Below, one piece after another: positions 8,817 to 17,361 of a stretch of DNA of 64,000 bases. The stretch spans positions 62,001 to 126,000 of the forward strand of contig CASEHX010000001.1 in the NCBI GenBank assembly GCA_949287905.1, read 5' to 3'. The notes beneath the pieces were generated by a model. That model was not told where the DNA came from and ran no database searches. It was given only the letters and a program-made list of their open reading frames with translations. The DNA comes from an uncultured Olsenella sp. (GTDB lineage Bacteria; Actinomycetota; Coriobacteriia; Coriobacteriales; Atopobiaceae). The translations under genes were made by a program, and so were the position numbers. The stretch's first letter is position 1, and every line of letters begins with the position of its first letter.

Positions 8817-9287
8817 GGCACCCCGGGCGCTTCTCCCCACGAGTCCGCGACTTTTGCACGAGCGGTCCAAGCCCCTCTGCGCGAAGTCTGACTTTTGCAC
8901 GAGCAAACCTCGGTTCGACAAGATTGAAGATTGCATATACGCAGGTAAAAGACTTGCGCTTGGATTGTGGGCAGCCGAAGACCTCTTCTTGCTCGTGCAA
9001 AAGTCATGGTTTGTGACGAGGTGAGGGGTCGTGGCGAAGAAGACGCGGGAGTGAGCGGGGCGAGGGGATGACGGGCGGCGAGGGGGCAAGGACCTGGTGA
9101 GAAGAACCGGGCGCTCGTGCATAGGTCGGGTTTTGTGCAGCCGGAGGATTTTTCTGTACCGGTCACCTGCGAAAACGCAATCCGCCGCAGCTCGCGGCCA
9201 TGCGTCGCGCCACATTGCCGTCCGGCCGAACCGCTATCCTAGAGGGCGAGAAAAACGCAAGCCTTCCCGCCCTGCAAAGGATCCCGC
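8817..9287. repeat. Non-coding gap with a 17-bp inverted repeat and an extra direct copy
   Basis: No gene is supported in this 470-base stretch. GACTTTTGCACGAGC occurs at 8849-8863 and 8890-8904 and, inverted, at 8991-9005. The second and inverted copies form a perfect 17-bp pair (8890-8906 with 8989-9005) separated by about 80 bases of unusually AT-rich sequence. The dnaE promoter probably lies near TATCCT (about 9234-9239). Confidence 0.7.
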
Positions 9288-12200
9288 ATGGCATTCGTCC
9301 ACCTGCACAACCACTCGGACTTCTCGATCCTCGACGCCGCGACGCGCGTCTCGGACATGGTCAAGCGCGCCGTCGACCTGGGCATGCCGGCCCTGGCCCT
9401 CACCGACCACGGCTACATGTTTGGCATCCCTGACTTTGACATGGAGTGCCGCAAGTACAACTCGGCCCAGAAGGACATGGGTCAGTGGCGCCATGACGTG
9501 GAGTGCTTCCAGAAGGGCTGGGACCTCGAGGAGCCGGAGCCGGACGCCGAGGACGCCGCCCCGCACGACCGCGTTCACGCTCAGTGGGCCTCCGACGTGC
9601 GCATCTGGGAGGAGACCCACGACCTTGACGCCGTGCGCGCCAACCGCCCGAGCCTGCTCATCAAGCCAATCTTTGGCTGCGAGGCCTACTTCATCACGGA
9701 CGACTGCATCGAGAAGGGCACCAAGCAGTACCGCTACCACCTGATCCTGCTCGCCAAGAACGAGACCGGCTACGTCAACCTCATGAAGATGATGAGCGAG
9801 GCGGCCTCCGGCGACATGTTCTACTACTACCCGCGCACCACGCTCGACATGCTGCGCCGCTACCACGAGGGCATCATCTGCACCTCGGCGTGCGTCTCGG
9901 GCATCATTCCGCGCATGTACTTCCAGGGTCGCCCGGACGAGGCGCGCCGCTGGGCCCTCACGTACCAGGAGATCTTTGGCGAGGACTTCTACCTCGAGGT
10001 CCAGGACCACGGTCTCGCGGACCCCAACTGGGGCGGCTTCACCGACCGCACGCTCTCCGAGCAGATCGTGAAGCTCGGCTACGAGCTGGGCATCAAGGTC
10101 ATCGCCACCAACGACAACCACTACCTCACGCGCGAGGACGCCCCCACGCAGGACGTGCTCTCGTGCATCGGCACCGCCTCCAAGCTCGACGACGAGAACC
10201 GCAAGCGCATGACCGGCACGGAGTTCTACATCAAGAGCGAGGAGGAGATGCGCGAGCTCTTCTCGTGGGCGCCCGAGGTCATAGACAACACGCTCGAGGT
10301 GGCCGAGAAGTGCGACTACGAGCTGGACTGGTCGCACATGTACCTCCCCAAGTTCCCGGACCTCGACCCCGGCGAGACCTCGGAGGAGCGCTTCCGCAAG
10401 GAGTGCGAGGCGGGTCTGGCCAAGCGCTACGGCGAGGACTGGCGCGAGCTCGAGATCGGCGGCGAGAACGTCAAGGAGCGCTTTGAGTACGAGTACAAGG
10501 TCATCTGCGAGAAGGGCTTTGCGGACTACTTCCTGATCGTCCAGGAGTACGTGCGCTGGGCCAAGAGGAACGGCATCGGCGTGGGCCCGGGCCGAGGATC
10601 CGCCGCCGGCGCCATCGTTGCCTACGCGATGGACATCACCACCTTCGACCCGCTCGACAACGGCCTCATGTTCGAGCGCTTCCTCTCCCCGCAGCGCTCC
10701 GAGATGCCCGATATCGACATGGACTTCGACGATGAGCGTCGCCTCGAGGTCGTGGAGCACGTCCGCCAGCTCTACGGCCCCGAGCGCGTCTGCCACGTCA
10801 TCACCTACTCCACGATCAAGGCCAAGCAGGCCATCAACGACGCCGCGCGCGTGCTGGACTTCCCGGTCTGGCAGGGCCAGAAGCTCTCCAAGATGCTCAA
10901 CAACGATCCCAAGCTCACGCTGGGCGCCGCCCTCCACAAGACCGAGAAGCACCCCGACCAGTACTCGCCTGACTTCGAGGCAGCCTACAACGACGACGCC
11001 GACATGCGTCGCATCATCGACGCCGCGCTCTCGATCGAGGGCCTGCACCGCGGCGAGGGCGTCCACGCCTGCGCCGTCCTGATCACCCCCACGCCGGTGA
11101 ACGACCACGTGCCCACCAAGGTGGACACCAAGGGCGGCGTCGAGATCACCCAGTACGAGGGCCACTCCGTGGCGGACATGGGTCTGCTCAAGATGGACTT
11201 CCTGGGCCTGCGCACCCTCACGGTCATCTCCAAGGCGCTCGCCAACATCAAGGCCAACTACGGCATAGACATCAACGTCGACGAGATCCCCTTCGACGAC
11301 CCAGAGATCTACAAGCTCATGCGCGAGGGCCGCACGGCCGGCGTCTTCCAGATCGAGTCCGCCGGCATGACGTCCACGATCAAGAACATGCGTCCCACCG
11401 AGTACAAGCAGGTGGTCGCTCTTATCGCCCTCTACCGTCCCGGCCCTCTGGGCGCCGGCATGGTCACGAGCTACATCAACCGCATGAACGGCCGCGAGGA
11501 GGCCGTCTCCTACGACCCGCGCCTGGACGACATCCTGGGCGAGACCTACGGCACCATGGTCTACCAGGAGCAGGTCATGAAGATCTCGATGAAGATGTCG
11601 GGCTTCTCGGCCGGCGAGTCGGACTCGCGCATCCGCAAGCCCGTGGCCAAGAAGAAGATCAAGCTCCTCACCGACACGGTCTTCCACTGGGACGACGGCA
11701 AGGACGAGACCACCTACGACCACTGGATGAACGGCGCCGTCCAGAACGACTACACCAAGGAGACGGCCCAGAAGATCTGGGACGACGTCCTCGAGTTCGC
11801 GTCCTACGCGTTCAACAAGTCGCACTCCGCGGGCTACGCCATCCTGGTCATGCAGACGGCCTGGCTCAAGGCCCACTATCCCAAGGAGTACATGGCCTCG
11901 GTCCTCACGTCCTACATGGGCAAGACCGACAAGATCGTCCACTACGTCACCTCGTACCGCCACGAGGGCGTGGCCATCCTGCCGCCGGACATCAACGAGT
12001 CCGGCCGCGACTTCACGGCCGTTCCCGAGGGCGTGCGCTTTGGCTTTGCCGGCATCCGCGGCGTGGGCGAGGGCGTGGGCGAGGCGATCATGGAGGAGCG
12101 CGAGAAGGGCGGCCCCTTCGCCAACCTCCACGACTTCGTTGACCGCATGGACTCCGGCCAGGCAAACCGCCGCGTGGTGGAGGCCCTCATCTGCGCCGGC

Positions 12201-13118
12201 GCCTTCGACTCCACCGGATACACCCGCATGCAGCTGATGCGTTTCGTGGACAAGAACAACCCCGAGAACATCATCGACGCCGCCACGCGCCGCCAGAAGG
12301 AGCGCGCCACGGGCCAGGTCTCGATGTTCGACATGTTTGGCGACGTGGCCGGCTCGGGCTTTGAGAGCAGCGTCCCCGAGCCCGACGGCGTGGAGTGGGA
12401 CCGCTCGATCAAGCTCGCCCGCGAGCACGAGGTCCTGGGCCTCTACGTCTCCGACCACCCGCTGCGCCCCTACGAGTACGCGCTCGCCAAGAACCGCGAC
12501 TACACCGTCTCCGACATCGAGGTCGCCGAGGAGTACGTGGACCCCACGGGCGCCGTTCACGAGCGCTACAAGGTTCCCGAGGGCAAGGTCATCCGCCTCG
12601 CCGGCATGGTCTCCGCCGTGCAGAAGCGCACGACCAAGAACGGCGACTCCATGGCAATCGTCACGCTCGAGGACATGGAGGGCGAGGTCACGCTCGTCGT
12701 CTTCCCCAAGCTCTATAAGAAGTGCGCGAGCACGCTCGCGGGCGAGGTTGACATGGAGACCGGCGAGAGCACGGGCGACGTCTTTGTGAAGGTGGAGGGC
12801 AAGCTCGAGCGCTCCGACCGCGGCAACCAGGTCATCTGCATGTCCGTGGAGCCGCTCGTTCTGGACGAGAAGAGCAACCGCCCCAAGGTACTCGAGGTGA
12901 ACATCCCGGTCTCGCTGCTCACGGGCCCCTACATGGAGAGCCTGAGCGACGTGCTCGGCCGCTATCCCGGTCTCGACCACGTTGAGCTGCGCGTGGAGGC
13001 GGCGTCCGGAGACGTCATGCGCATGGAGCTGCCCTGCCGGATCGACGCGCGCAACATGGTTCTTCTCGCCGAGATGACCGACCTCGTGGGGCGCCAGGGC
13101 AAGGTGCTCGTGGCGTAG
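9288..13118 (+). CDS. dnaE: DNA polymerase III alpha subunit, with PHP domain
   Basis: Replicative DNA polymerase, 1276 residues. The N-terminal PHP domain starts at residue 5 (HLHNHSDF) and keeps the further metal-site signatures TDHG, GCEAY, TSAC and NDNHYL, so it may be a working proofreading 3'-5' exonuclease, as in actinobacterial DnaE1. The polymerase palm carries PDIDMDFDD at residues 474-482. YRPGPL, GVFQIES, a helix-hairpin-helix segment and an OB-fold (IRLAGMVSAVQKR) follow in normal order. Compared with the family there is an insertion of about 60 residues inside the PHP domain (roughly 59-115), acidic in the middle (EEPEPDAEDAA). ATG 9288 follows AAAGG at 7 bases. It is a single gene with a terminator/repeat array behind it. 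Confidence 0.98.
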   Translation: MAFVHLHNHSDFSILDAATRVSDMVKRAVDLGMPALALTDHGYMFGIPDFDMECRKYNSAQKDMGQWRHDVECFQKGWDLEEPEPDAEDAAPHDRVHAQWASDVRIWEETHDLDAVRANRPSLLIKPIFGCEAYFITDDCIEKGTKQYRYHLILLAKNETGYVNLMKMMSEAASGDMFYYYPRTTLDMLRRYHEGIICTSACVSGIIPRMYFQGRPDEARRWALTYQEIFGEDFYLEVQDHGLADPNWGGFTDRTLSEQIVKLGYELGIKVIATNDNHYLTREDAPTQDVLSCIGTASKLDDENRKRMTGTEFYIKSEEEMRELFSWAPEVIDNTLEVAEKCDYELDWSHMYLPKFPDLDPGETSEERFRKECEAGLAKRYGEDWRELEIGGENVKERFEYEYKVICEKGFADYFLIVQEYVRWAKRNGIGVGPGRGSAAGAIVAYAMDITTFDPLDNGLMFERFLSPQRSEMPDIDMDFDDERRLEVVEHVRQLYGPERVCHVITYSTIKAKQAINDAARVLDFPVWQGQKLSKMLNNDPKLTLGAALHKTEKHPDQYSPDFEAAYNDDADMRRIIDAALSIEGLHRGEGVHACAVLITPTPVNDHVPTKVDTKGGVEITQYEGHSVADMGLLKMDFLGLRTLTVISKALANIKANYGIDINVDEIPFDDPEIYKLMREGRTAGVFQIESAGMTSTIKNMRPTEYKQVVALIALYRPGPLGAGMVTSYINRMNGREEAVSYDPRLDDILGETYGTMVYQEQVMKISMKMSGFSAGESDSRIRKPVAKKKIKLLTDTVFHWDDGKDETTYDHWMNGAVQNDYTKETAQKIWDDVLEFASYAFNKSHSAGYAILVMQTAWLKAHYPKEYMASVLTSYMGKTDKIVHYVTSYRHEGVAILPPDINESGRDFTAVPEGVRFGFAGIRGVGEGVGEAIMEEREKGGPFANLHDFVDRMDSGQANRRVVEALICAGAFDSTGYTRMQLMRFVDKNNPENIIDAATRRQKERATGQVSMFDMFGDVAGSGFESSVPEPDGVEWDRSIKLAREHEVLGLYVSDHPLRPYEYALAKNRDYTVSDIEVAEEYVDPTGAVHERYKVPEGKVIRLAGMVSAVQKRTTKNGDSMAIVTLEDMEGEVTLVVFPKLYKKCASTLAGEVDMETGESTGDVFVKVEGKLERSDRGNQVICMSVEPLVLDEKSNRPKVLEVNIPVSLLTGPYMESLSDVLGRYPGLDHVELRVEAASGDVMRMELPCRIDARNMVLLAEMTDLVGRQGKVLVA

Positions 13119-13157
13119 GCTGCCGCGACGTTGCTGTAGGACGTTCTTGCCACGAAT

Positions 13158-13201
13158 CCCGTCGAGTGCGCGCTCACCCGCATACACTCGGCGGGATTTT
13201 T
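13158..13201 (+). terminator. Probable dnaE terminator
   Basis: CCCGTCGAGTG (13158-13168) pairs with CACTCGGCGGG (13185-13195) with one G-U, followed by ATTTTT. It is also the first unit of the repeat array described next. Confidence 0.65.
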
Positions 13202-13545
13202 GTCCGTCTGGACGAGAAGCGCGTCGACTGCGCGCTCAAACCACCGCCCCAGCGCGCACTCGGCGGGATTTTTTCCGTCTGGACGAGAAACGCGCCGACT
13301 GCGCGCTCACCCGCATACACTCGGCGGGATTTTTGTCCGTCTGGACGAGAAGCGCGTCGACTGCGCGCTCAAACCACCGCCCCAGCGCGCACTCGACGGC
13401 ATTGCTGTCCGCACGGACGAGAAACGCGCCGAATGCGCGCTCAAACCACTGCCCCGGCGCGCACTCGGCGGGAATTTTGTCCGTCTGGACGAGAAACGCG
13501 CCGAATGCGCGCTGCCATGAGTCTTCCAGCGCGCAGTCGACGCGA
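13158..13545 (+). repeat. Tandem array of 61-72-bp terminator-like units
   Basis: Six units begin near 13186, 13258, 13319, 13390, 13462 and 13533. Each has a version of ACTCGGCGGGATTTTT, then GTCC-N4-GGAC, then CGAGAAACGCGCCGACTGCGCGC. A segment of about 96 bases from 13167 is repeated without visible change from 13300 (133-base shift). Open frames through it on both strands are repeat artefacts. Confidence 0.88.
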
Positions 13546-13650
13546 TTTGTGGTGGACGCATTCTTCTCGGCATAGATTCCTGAATAAACGGGTACGAGGA
13601 GAGAAGCGGGCGCAACGGACGCCTGCACCCCTTAAGAGAGAGGACCCGCC

Positions 13651-14031
13651 ATGGCCGAGGTCAAGTTCTACCGCTGCAACCACTGCGGCAACATCGTGGC
13701 TGTCGTGAAGGACGGCGGCGTCACGCCGAGCTGCTGCGGCGAGCCCATGGAGCTGCTCGTTGCCGGCTCCACCGACGCCGCCACCGAGAAGCACGTGCCC
13801 GTCGTTGCCAAGGACGGCAACCACATCGTGGTCTCCGTGGGCGAGGTGGCCCATCCCATGATCCCGGAGCACTACATCGAGTGGGTCGCGCTCGTGACGG
13901 ACGGCAAGCTCTGCCTCAAGCACCTGGCGCCCGGCGACGAGCCCAAGGCCAAGTTCGGCGCCTGCTGCTCCGAGGGCGGCACGGTCTACGCCTACTGCAA
14001 CCTGCACGGCCTCTGGAAGGCAGACGTCTAG
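13651..14031 (+). CDS. dfx: Desulfoferrodoxin (superoxide reductase)
   Basis: Reduces superoxide to hydrogen peroxide without producing oxygen; cytoplasmic oxygen defence of anaerobes. The 126 residues form two domains. The desulforedoxin-type centre I uses Cys9, Cys12, Cys28 and Cys29. The neelaredoxin-type catalytic centre II uses His48, His68, His74, Cys116 and His119. Catalytic Glu46-Lys47 precede His48. All ligands are present, so it should be a 2Fe superoxide reductase. ATG 13651 follows GAGAGAGGACCCGCC. A second, diverged copy lies 357 bases downstream; the two are separated by a terminator, so they are probably transcribed separately. No rubredoxin or rubrerythrin gene is adjacent. 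Confidence 0.96.
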   Translation: MAEVKFYRCNHCGNIVAVVKDGGVTPSCCGEPMELLVAGSTDAATEKHVPVVAKDGNHIVVSVGEVAHPMIPEHYIEWVALVTDGKLCLKHLAPGDEPKAKFGACCSEGGTVYAYCNLHGLWKADV

Positions 14032-14060
14032 CTCCACGGCTCGCATCCTGCGGCGACTCG

Positions 14061-14086
14061 GGCCCCGGTCTGACCGGGGCCTTTTT
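14061..14086 (+). terminator. Intrinsic terminator after dfx
   Basis: A perfect 9-bp stem GGCCCCGGT / ACCGGGGCC (14061-14069, 14073-14081) with a 3-base loop and TTTTT. Confidence 0.9.
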
Positions 14087-14387
14087 CTGTGGCTCATAGG
14101 ACAAGACGCGCGCTGTTGAAACGGACGCCTGCGCAGGCAGACAACCGCACTTCGTGCGCCTAGCCCTCATGCCTCGTTCTGCGCCCGGAAAAGCGTGCTG
14201 TCCGGAGGGGCGCCCCGAAGGTGAGCGCCCGGACCCCGGACCCCGCTTCAGGAACCGAGAAGGGACGTGTCAACTTGGCGAGGGTTTCTTGGCGCCCCGC
14301 GCGCGGCGGGGGAGGGCGCCGGCGGCGGGGTACGTACGGGGCAACGCGTCGGCGCAGAGGGCGCCTCGCCCAAGAGAGAGGACGATC
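14087..14387. other. Gap between the two desulfoferrodoxin genes
   Basis: About 300 bases of GC-rich sequence. A frame is open through it into the second dfx gene, but it has no ribosome site and no similarity to the first copy, so I see no gene here. It presumably holds the promoter of the second copy. Confidence 0.5.
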
Positions 14388-14771
14388 ATGGCAGAGACCA
14401 AGTTCTATCACTGCGAGCACTGCGGAAACGTCGTTGCCGTCGTGAGTGACGGCGAGAACCCGCCGAGCTGCTGCGGGGAGCCCATGGTGCTGCTCCTTCC
14501 CATGACGGAGGGTGCCGGGGAGGAGCGCCACGTCCCCGTCTGCGAGCGCGAGGGCGACCATCTCGCGGTGCGCGTGGGCGAGGTCCGTCACGACATGGTG
14601 GCGGAGCACCTCATCGAGTGGATCGCGCTCGAGTGCGACGGTCGCCTGTGCTTCAAGTTCCTCCGCTGGGAGGAGGAGCCGAGGGCGACGTTTGGCGTCA
14701 CCCACACGCACGGCTGCACGGTCTACGCCTACTGCAACCTGCACGGTCTCTGGAAGCGCGAGCTCCTCTAG
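14388..14771 (+). CDS. dfx: Second desulfoferrodoxin, diverged paralogue
   Basis: 127 residues, colinear with the first copy and clearly its paralogue. Centre I cysteines 9, 12, 28 and 29 and centre II ligands His48, His68, His74, Cys116 and His119 are all kept. The difference of note is at the position before His48: the first copy has Lys47, the second Arg47. That lysine is important for guiding superoxide to the iron in characterised enzymes, so activity may be altered. ATG 14388 is chosen because GAGAGAGGACGATC precedes it and the protein then aligns from residue 1 with the first copy; a 78-residue upstream extension in frame is not supported. A hairpin (14814-14833) follows. Confidence 0.93.
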   Translation: MAETKFYHCEHCGNVVAVVSDGENPPSCCGEPMVLLLPMTEGAGEERHVPVCEREGDHLAVRVGEVRHDMVAEHLIEWIALECDGRLCFKFLRWEEEPRATFGVTHTHGCTVYAYCNLHGLWKRELL

Positions 14772-14813
14772 GGGCCGCTCCCCGAGTTCGCGGAGACATC
14801 GAGTGCCGTGAGA

Positions 14814-14833
14814 GGGCCCCGGGGACGGGGCCC
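14814..14833 (+). terminator. Hairpin after second dfx
   Basis: GGGCCCC / GGGGCCC with loop GGGGAC, followed by TTGTCGT; the T-run is poor but the position suits a terminator. Confidence 0.55.
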
Positions 14834-14919
14834 TTGTCGTGTGGGGCGTTGGCGAGAAGGTCCGCGGGGCCGGCGCGTCGTGTGGCACAATTGGAGCAGC
14901 GAAGACGAGGGGAGAGCAG

Positions 14920-16749
14920 ATGAAGATCGGCATCGCGCAGATGACGACGCGCGCGGGAGACCTTGAGAAGACTGTGGAGCGCATGGGCGAGTTCGCGCGG
15001 CGTGCCGCCGAGATGGGCGTGGAGCTGCTCGTCTTTCCCATGGCGGCGCTCTGCGGCGTCACGCCGGTCCAGAGCGCGGACCGCGAGGGCTTTCTCCTCG
15101 ACCTGATGGAGACCCTCGCGCCGGAGCTCGAGGACCTGGCGTGCCCGTGCCTGATCCCGCTGGTCCTGAGCACCGACGGTTCGCCGCTGCCCGAGGCGCT
15201 GCTCGTCGAGGGCAAGGACATCAAGCCCGTGCGGCTCTCCGCCCGGCTCTCCTCGATGGGCGCGCGCGATGCCGGCGACCCGGGCACGGACGCCCTTCCC
15301 GAGCTCCCGTTCCACGGAGCCCGGCTGGGCATCGCCTTCACCTACGAGGACCTCGACGCCTACGACGACTACGAGTACGACGTCGACGTGATCGTCTTCC
15401 TGTCCGGATACGGCTTTGCCGCGGACGACGCCTCGAGCGCCCTGGGCTCGTCGCTTCAGGAGGGGCGCTTCATGGCGGATGCCGAGGCCACGGGTGCCTG
15501 GATCGTGGGCGTGGGGTCGCTCGGATGCTATGACGCGCAGGTCTTCTGCGGCTCGAGCTTCGTTCTCGCGCCCTGGGGTGAGCTTGCCGCCCAGGCGCCC
15601 TCGTTCGAGGAGGACCTCCTCGTCTATGACGTGGACCCCTCGGCGGAGGGGCCGCTTCCGGAGCCGCTCGACCCGGAGGTGTACGACGCGCCGCTCATGA
15701 CCTGGGAGGCGCTGAGGGTGGGCCTCTCCGACCTCGTTCGCGGCGCGCATGGCTCGACGGCCTGCGCCGTCGTGGGAGACGGGCTCTCCGACGCCCTTCT
15801 CGCGGTTCTCGCCGTTGACGCCCTCGGGCCCGTCAACGTCCGCGTCGTTCTGACCGAGACGGGGGAGCGAGAGGCGGACGAGGCGCGCTCGGCGCTCGTG
15901 AGGGCGCTCCGGCTTCCCGAGGAGAACGTCGAGCGGCTGGACGTTCGCACCGCCCCCGACGCTGCGTCCGCCCGCGACCTCGCCGAGCTCTCCCTCGCGG
16001 CGCTCGCCCGCCGGGAGGGTTGCGTTGCCCTCGGGGGTGGCGACAAGACCGGCTGGGCGCTCGAGCGAAGCGACGGGCGACTCTCCGCGGCGCAGATCGA
16101 GCCCTTTGCCGACCTCTATCGCTCCGACCTCGTAGAGCTCTCCCGCGTGAGGTCGATGATCTCTCCCGTCATCCCGCCCCGTCTGCTCGGGGCCTATCGC
16201 GTGCCGGACGTCGCGGGGCTCCGGGACGCCTTTGACTCCGACGAGGCCGCGCTCGAGTTTGCGGACCTCGTCCTCGCGAGCTACGTCGAGTGGGAGCGCC
16301 CGGTCTCTGACATCGTCGCCGAGCGGGGGCACGGGGAGGAGGCCATGGCCGTCATCGGACGGATGAGGGACCTCGAGGCCTCGCGTCCTTCTCGCCCCCT
16401 TGCCCCGACGCTCTCGTCGAGGACGCTCGGGGAGGCCCGGGCGCCCCTCGGCTTTGCCTGGCGCGACCGCGTGCGCGAGCGGTCGGAGCGGATGGAGGCG
16501 TTCCTGGGGAGCGTCATGCCGGGAGGCACGGCCCCCAGCGAGGCTCCGCGCGAGCCGGAGCCGGCCGTCGCGCCGCCGACCAGCGGGGAGATCAGGGACA
16601 TCATGGGACACCTCCGCGACTTCTCCCTCGGCGGCGCCTTCTCCGCCTTTGGGGCGGGCGGCGAGCAGGGGCATGGGCCGGGCGGCGGGCGCCCCGACGG
16701 GCAGGGTCCTCATCACGGCCCGTGGTCGGGGCCCTTCTCCGAGAACTGA
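14920..16749 (+). CDS. NAD synthetase-like two-domain protein without recognisable catalytic residues
   Basis: 609 residues with the layout of glutamine-dependent NAD synthetase (NadE): a nitrilase-fold amidase domain (about 1-240) and an ATP-pyrophosphatase-fold domain (about 265-450). Family landmarks are readable: KIGIAQMTTRAGD at the start, QVFCGSSFVLAPWG, and ALGGGDKTGWALERSD followed by PFADLYRSDLVELSR. The active sites are not. The glutaminase Glu after FP is Met41, and no Cys is found at the expected nucleophile position (LSGYGFA, 161-167). The SGGxDS loop is replaced by GDGLSD (286-291). After about 480 the sequence turns proline- and glycine-rich (GHGPGGGRPDGQGPHHGPW). It lies alone upstream of ruvC. 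Probably a pseudoenzyme; a regulatory role is a guess. Confidence 0.75.
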   Translation: MKIGIAQMTTRAGDLEKTVERMGEFARRAAEMGVELLVFPMAALCGVTPVQSADREGFLLDLMETLAPELEDLACPCLIPLVLSTDGSPLPEALLVEGKDIKPVRLSARLSSMGARDAGDPGTDALPELPFHGARLGIAFTYEDLDAYDDYEYDVDVIVFLSGYGFAADDASSALGSSLQEGRFMADAEATGAWIVGVGSLGCYDAQVFCGSSFVLAPWGELAAQAPSFEEDLLVYDVDPSAEGPLPEPLDPEVYDAPLMTWEALRVGLSDLVRGAHGSTACAVVGDGLSDALLAVLAVDALGPVNVRVVLTETGEREADEARSALVRALRLPEENVERLDVRTAPDAASARDLAELSLAALARREGCVALGGGDKTGWALERSDGRLSAAQIEPFADLYRSDLVELSRVRSMISPVIPPRLLGAYRVPDVAGLRDAFDSDEAALEFADLVLASYVEWERPVSDIVAERGHGEEAMAVIGRMRDLEASRPSRPLAPTLSSRTLGEARAPLGFAWRDRVRERSERMEAFLGSVMPGGTAPSEAPREPEPAVAPPTSGEIRDIMGHLRDFSLGGAFSAFGAGGEQGHGPGGGRPDGQGPHHGPWSGPFSEN

Positions 16750-16817
16750 CGCGTCCCGCGAGCCGTTGTTCCCAGATGGACCGTTTGACGGGTTCTGGTC
16801 ACCTCGTCCCCCACATG

Positions 16818-16826
16818 TGCTAGGAT
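16818..16826 (+). promoter_or_regulatory. Extended -10 promoter for ruvCAB
   Basis: TGCTAGGAT is an extended -10 (TGn-TAGGAT) ending 28 bases before the ruvC start; no good -35 is seen. Confidence 0.55.
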
Positions 16827-16854
16827 AGAACGGACGTTCGTAAGAGGGAGGGAC

Positions 16855-17361
16855 ATGATCATCCTTGGCATCGACCCGGGACTGGCCCACACGGGCTGGG
16901 GCGTGGTGGAGACGCGGGGCACCGCATGCCGCGCCCGCGCCTACGGCTGCATCGCCACGAAGGCGGGCGAGCCCATCGACGTGCGCCTGGGAAGGATCTG
17001 CCGCACCCTCGGCGAGGTCATCGAGAAGTACGGTCCCACCGAGCTCGCCATAGAGAGCATCTACTTCGGCGAGAACACCAAGTCCGCCATCGCCACGGCC
17101 CAGGCCCGCGGCGCGGCCATCGTGGCGTGCTCGACGGCGGGCCTCACGGTGGGCGAGTACACGCCCATGCAGATCAAGCAAGCCGTCGTGGGAACTGGCG
17201 CCGCGGACAAGCACCAGGTTGCCTACATGGTGAGAAGCATCCTCGGTCTGGATCACGAGCCCCGGCCGGATCACGCCGCCGACGCGCTTGCCGCGGCGGT
17301 GTGCCACGCAAACGTGGCCAGGACGACGGCCCTTGGAAAGGCAAGGAGGATTCCCGCGTGA
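16855..17361 (+). CDS. ruvC: Holliday junction resolvase RuvC
   Basis: Dimeric endonuclease that cuts Holliday junctions in homologous recombination, working with RuvAB. 168 residues with the RNase H-like fold. Catalytic acidic set: Asp7 (GIDPGL), Glu67 (AIESIYF), His140 and Asp143 (DHAADALA), the His-containing version known from Thermus-type RuvC. ATG 16855 follows AGAGGGAGGGAC. It is the first gene of a ruvC-ruvA-ruvB operon: its TGA overlaps the ruvA GTG by four bases, and ruvA overlaps ruvB likewise. Confidence 0.97.
   Translation: MIILGIDPGLAHTGWGVVETRGTACRARAYGCIATKAGEPIDVRLGRICRTLGEVIEKYGPTELAIESIYFGENTKSAIATAQARGAAIVACSTAGLTVGEYTPMQIKQAVVGTGAADKHQVAYMVRSILGLDHEPRPDHAADALAAAVCHANVARTTALGKARRIPA

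Noticed and set aside
9234-13187. A 1317-codon open frame on the minus strand opposite dnaE
   Set aside because: It mirrors dnaE codon positions in a high-GC gene; the protein is His/Val/Arg-rich, with no motif and no ribosome site.
14154-14387. N-terminal extension of the second desulfoferrodoxin
   Set aside because: The first copy aligns from the ATG at 14388, which has a ribosome site; the extension is low-complexity and unsupported.
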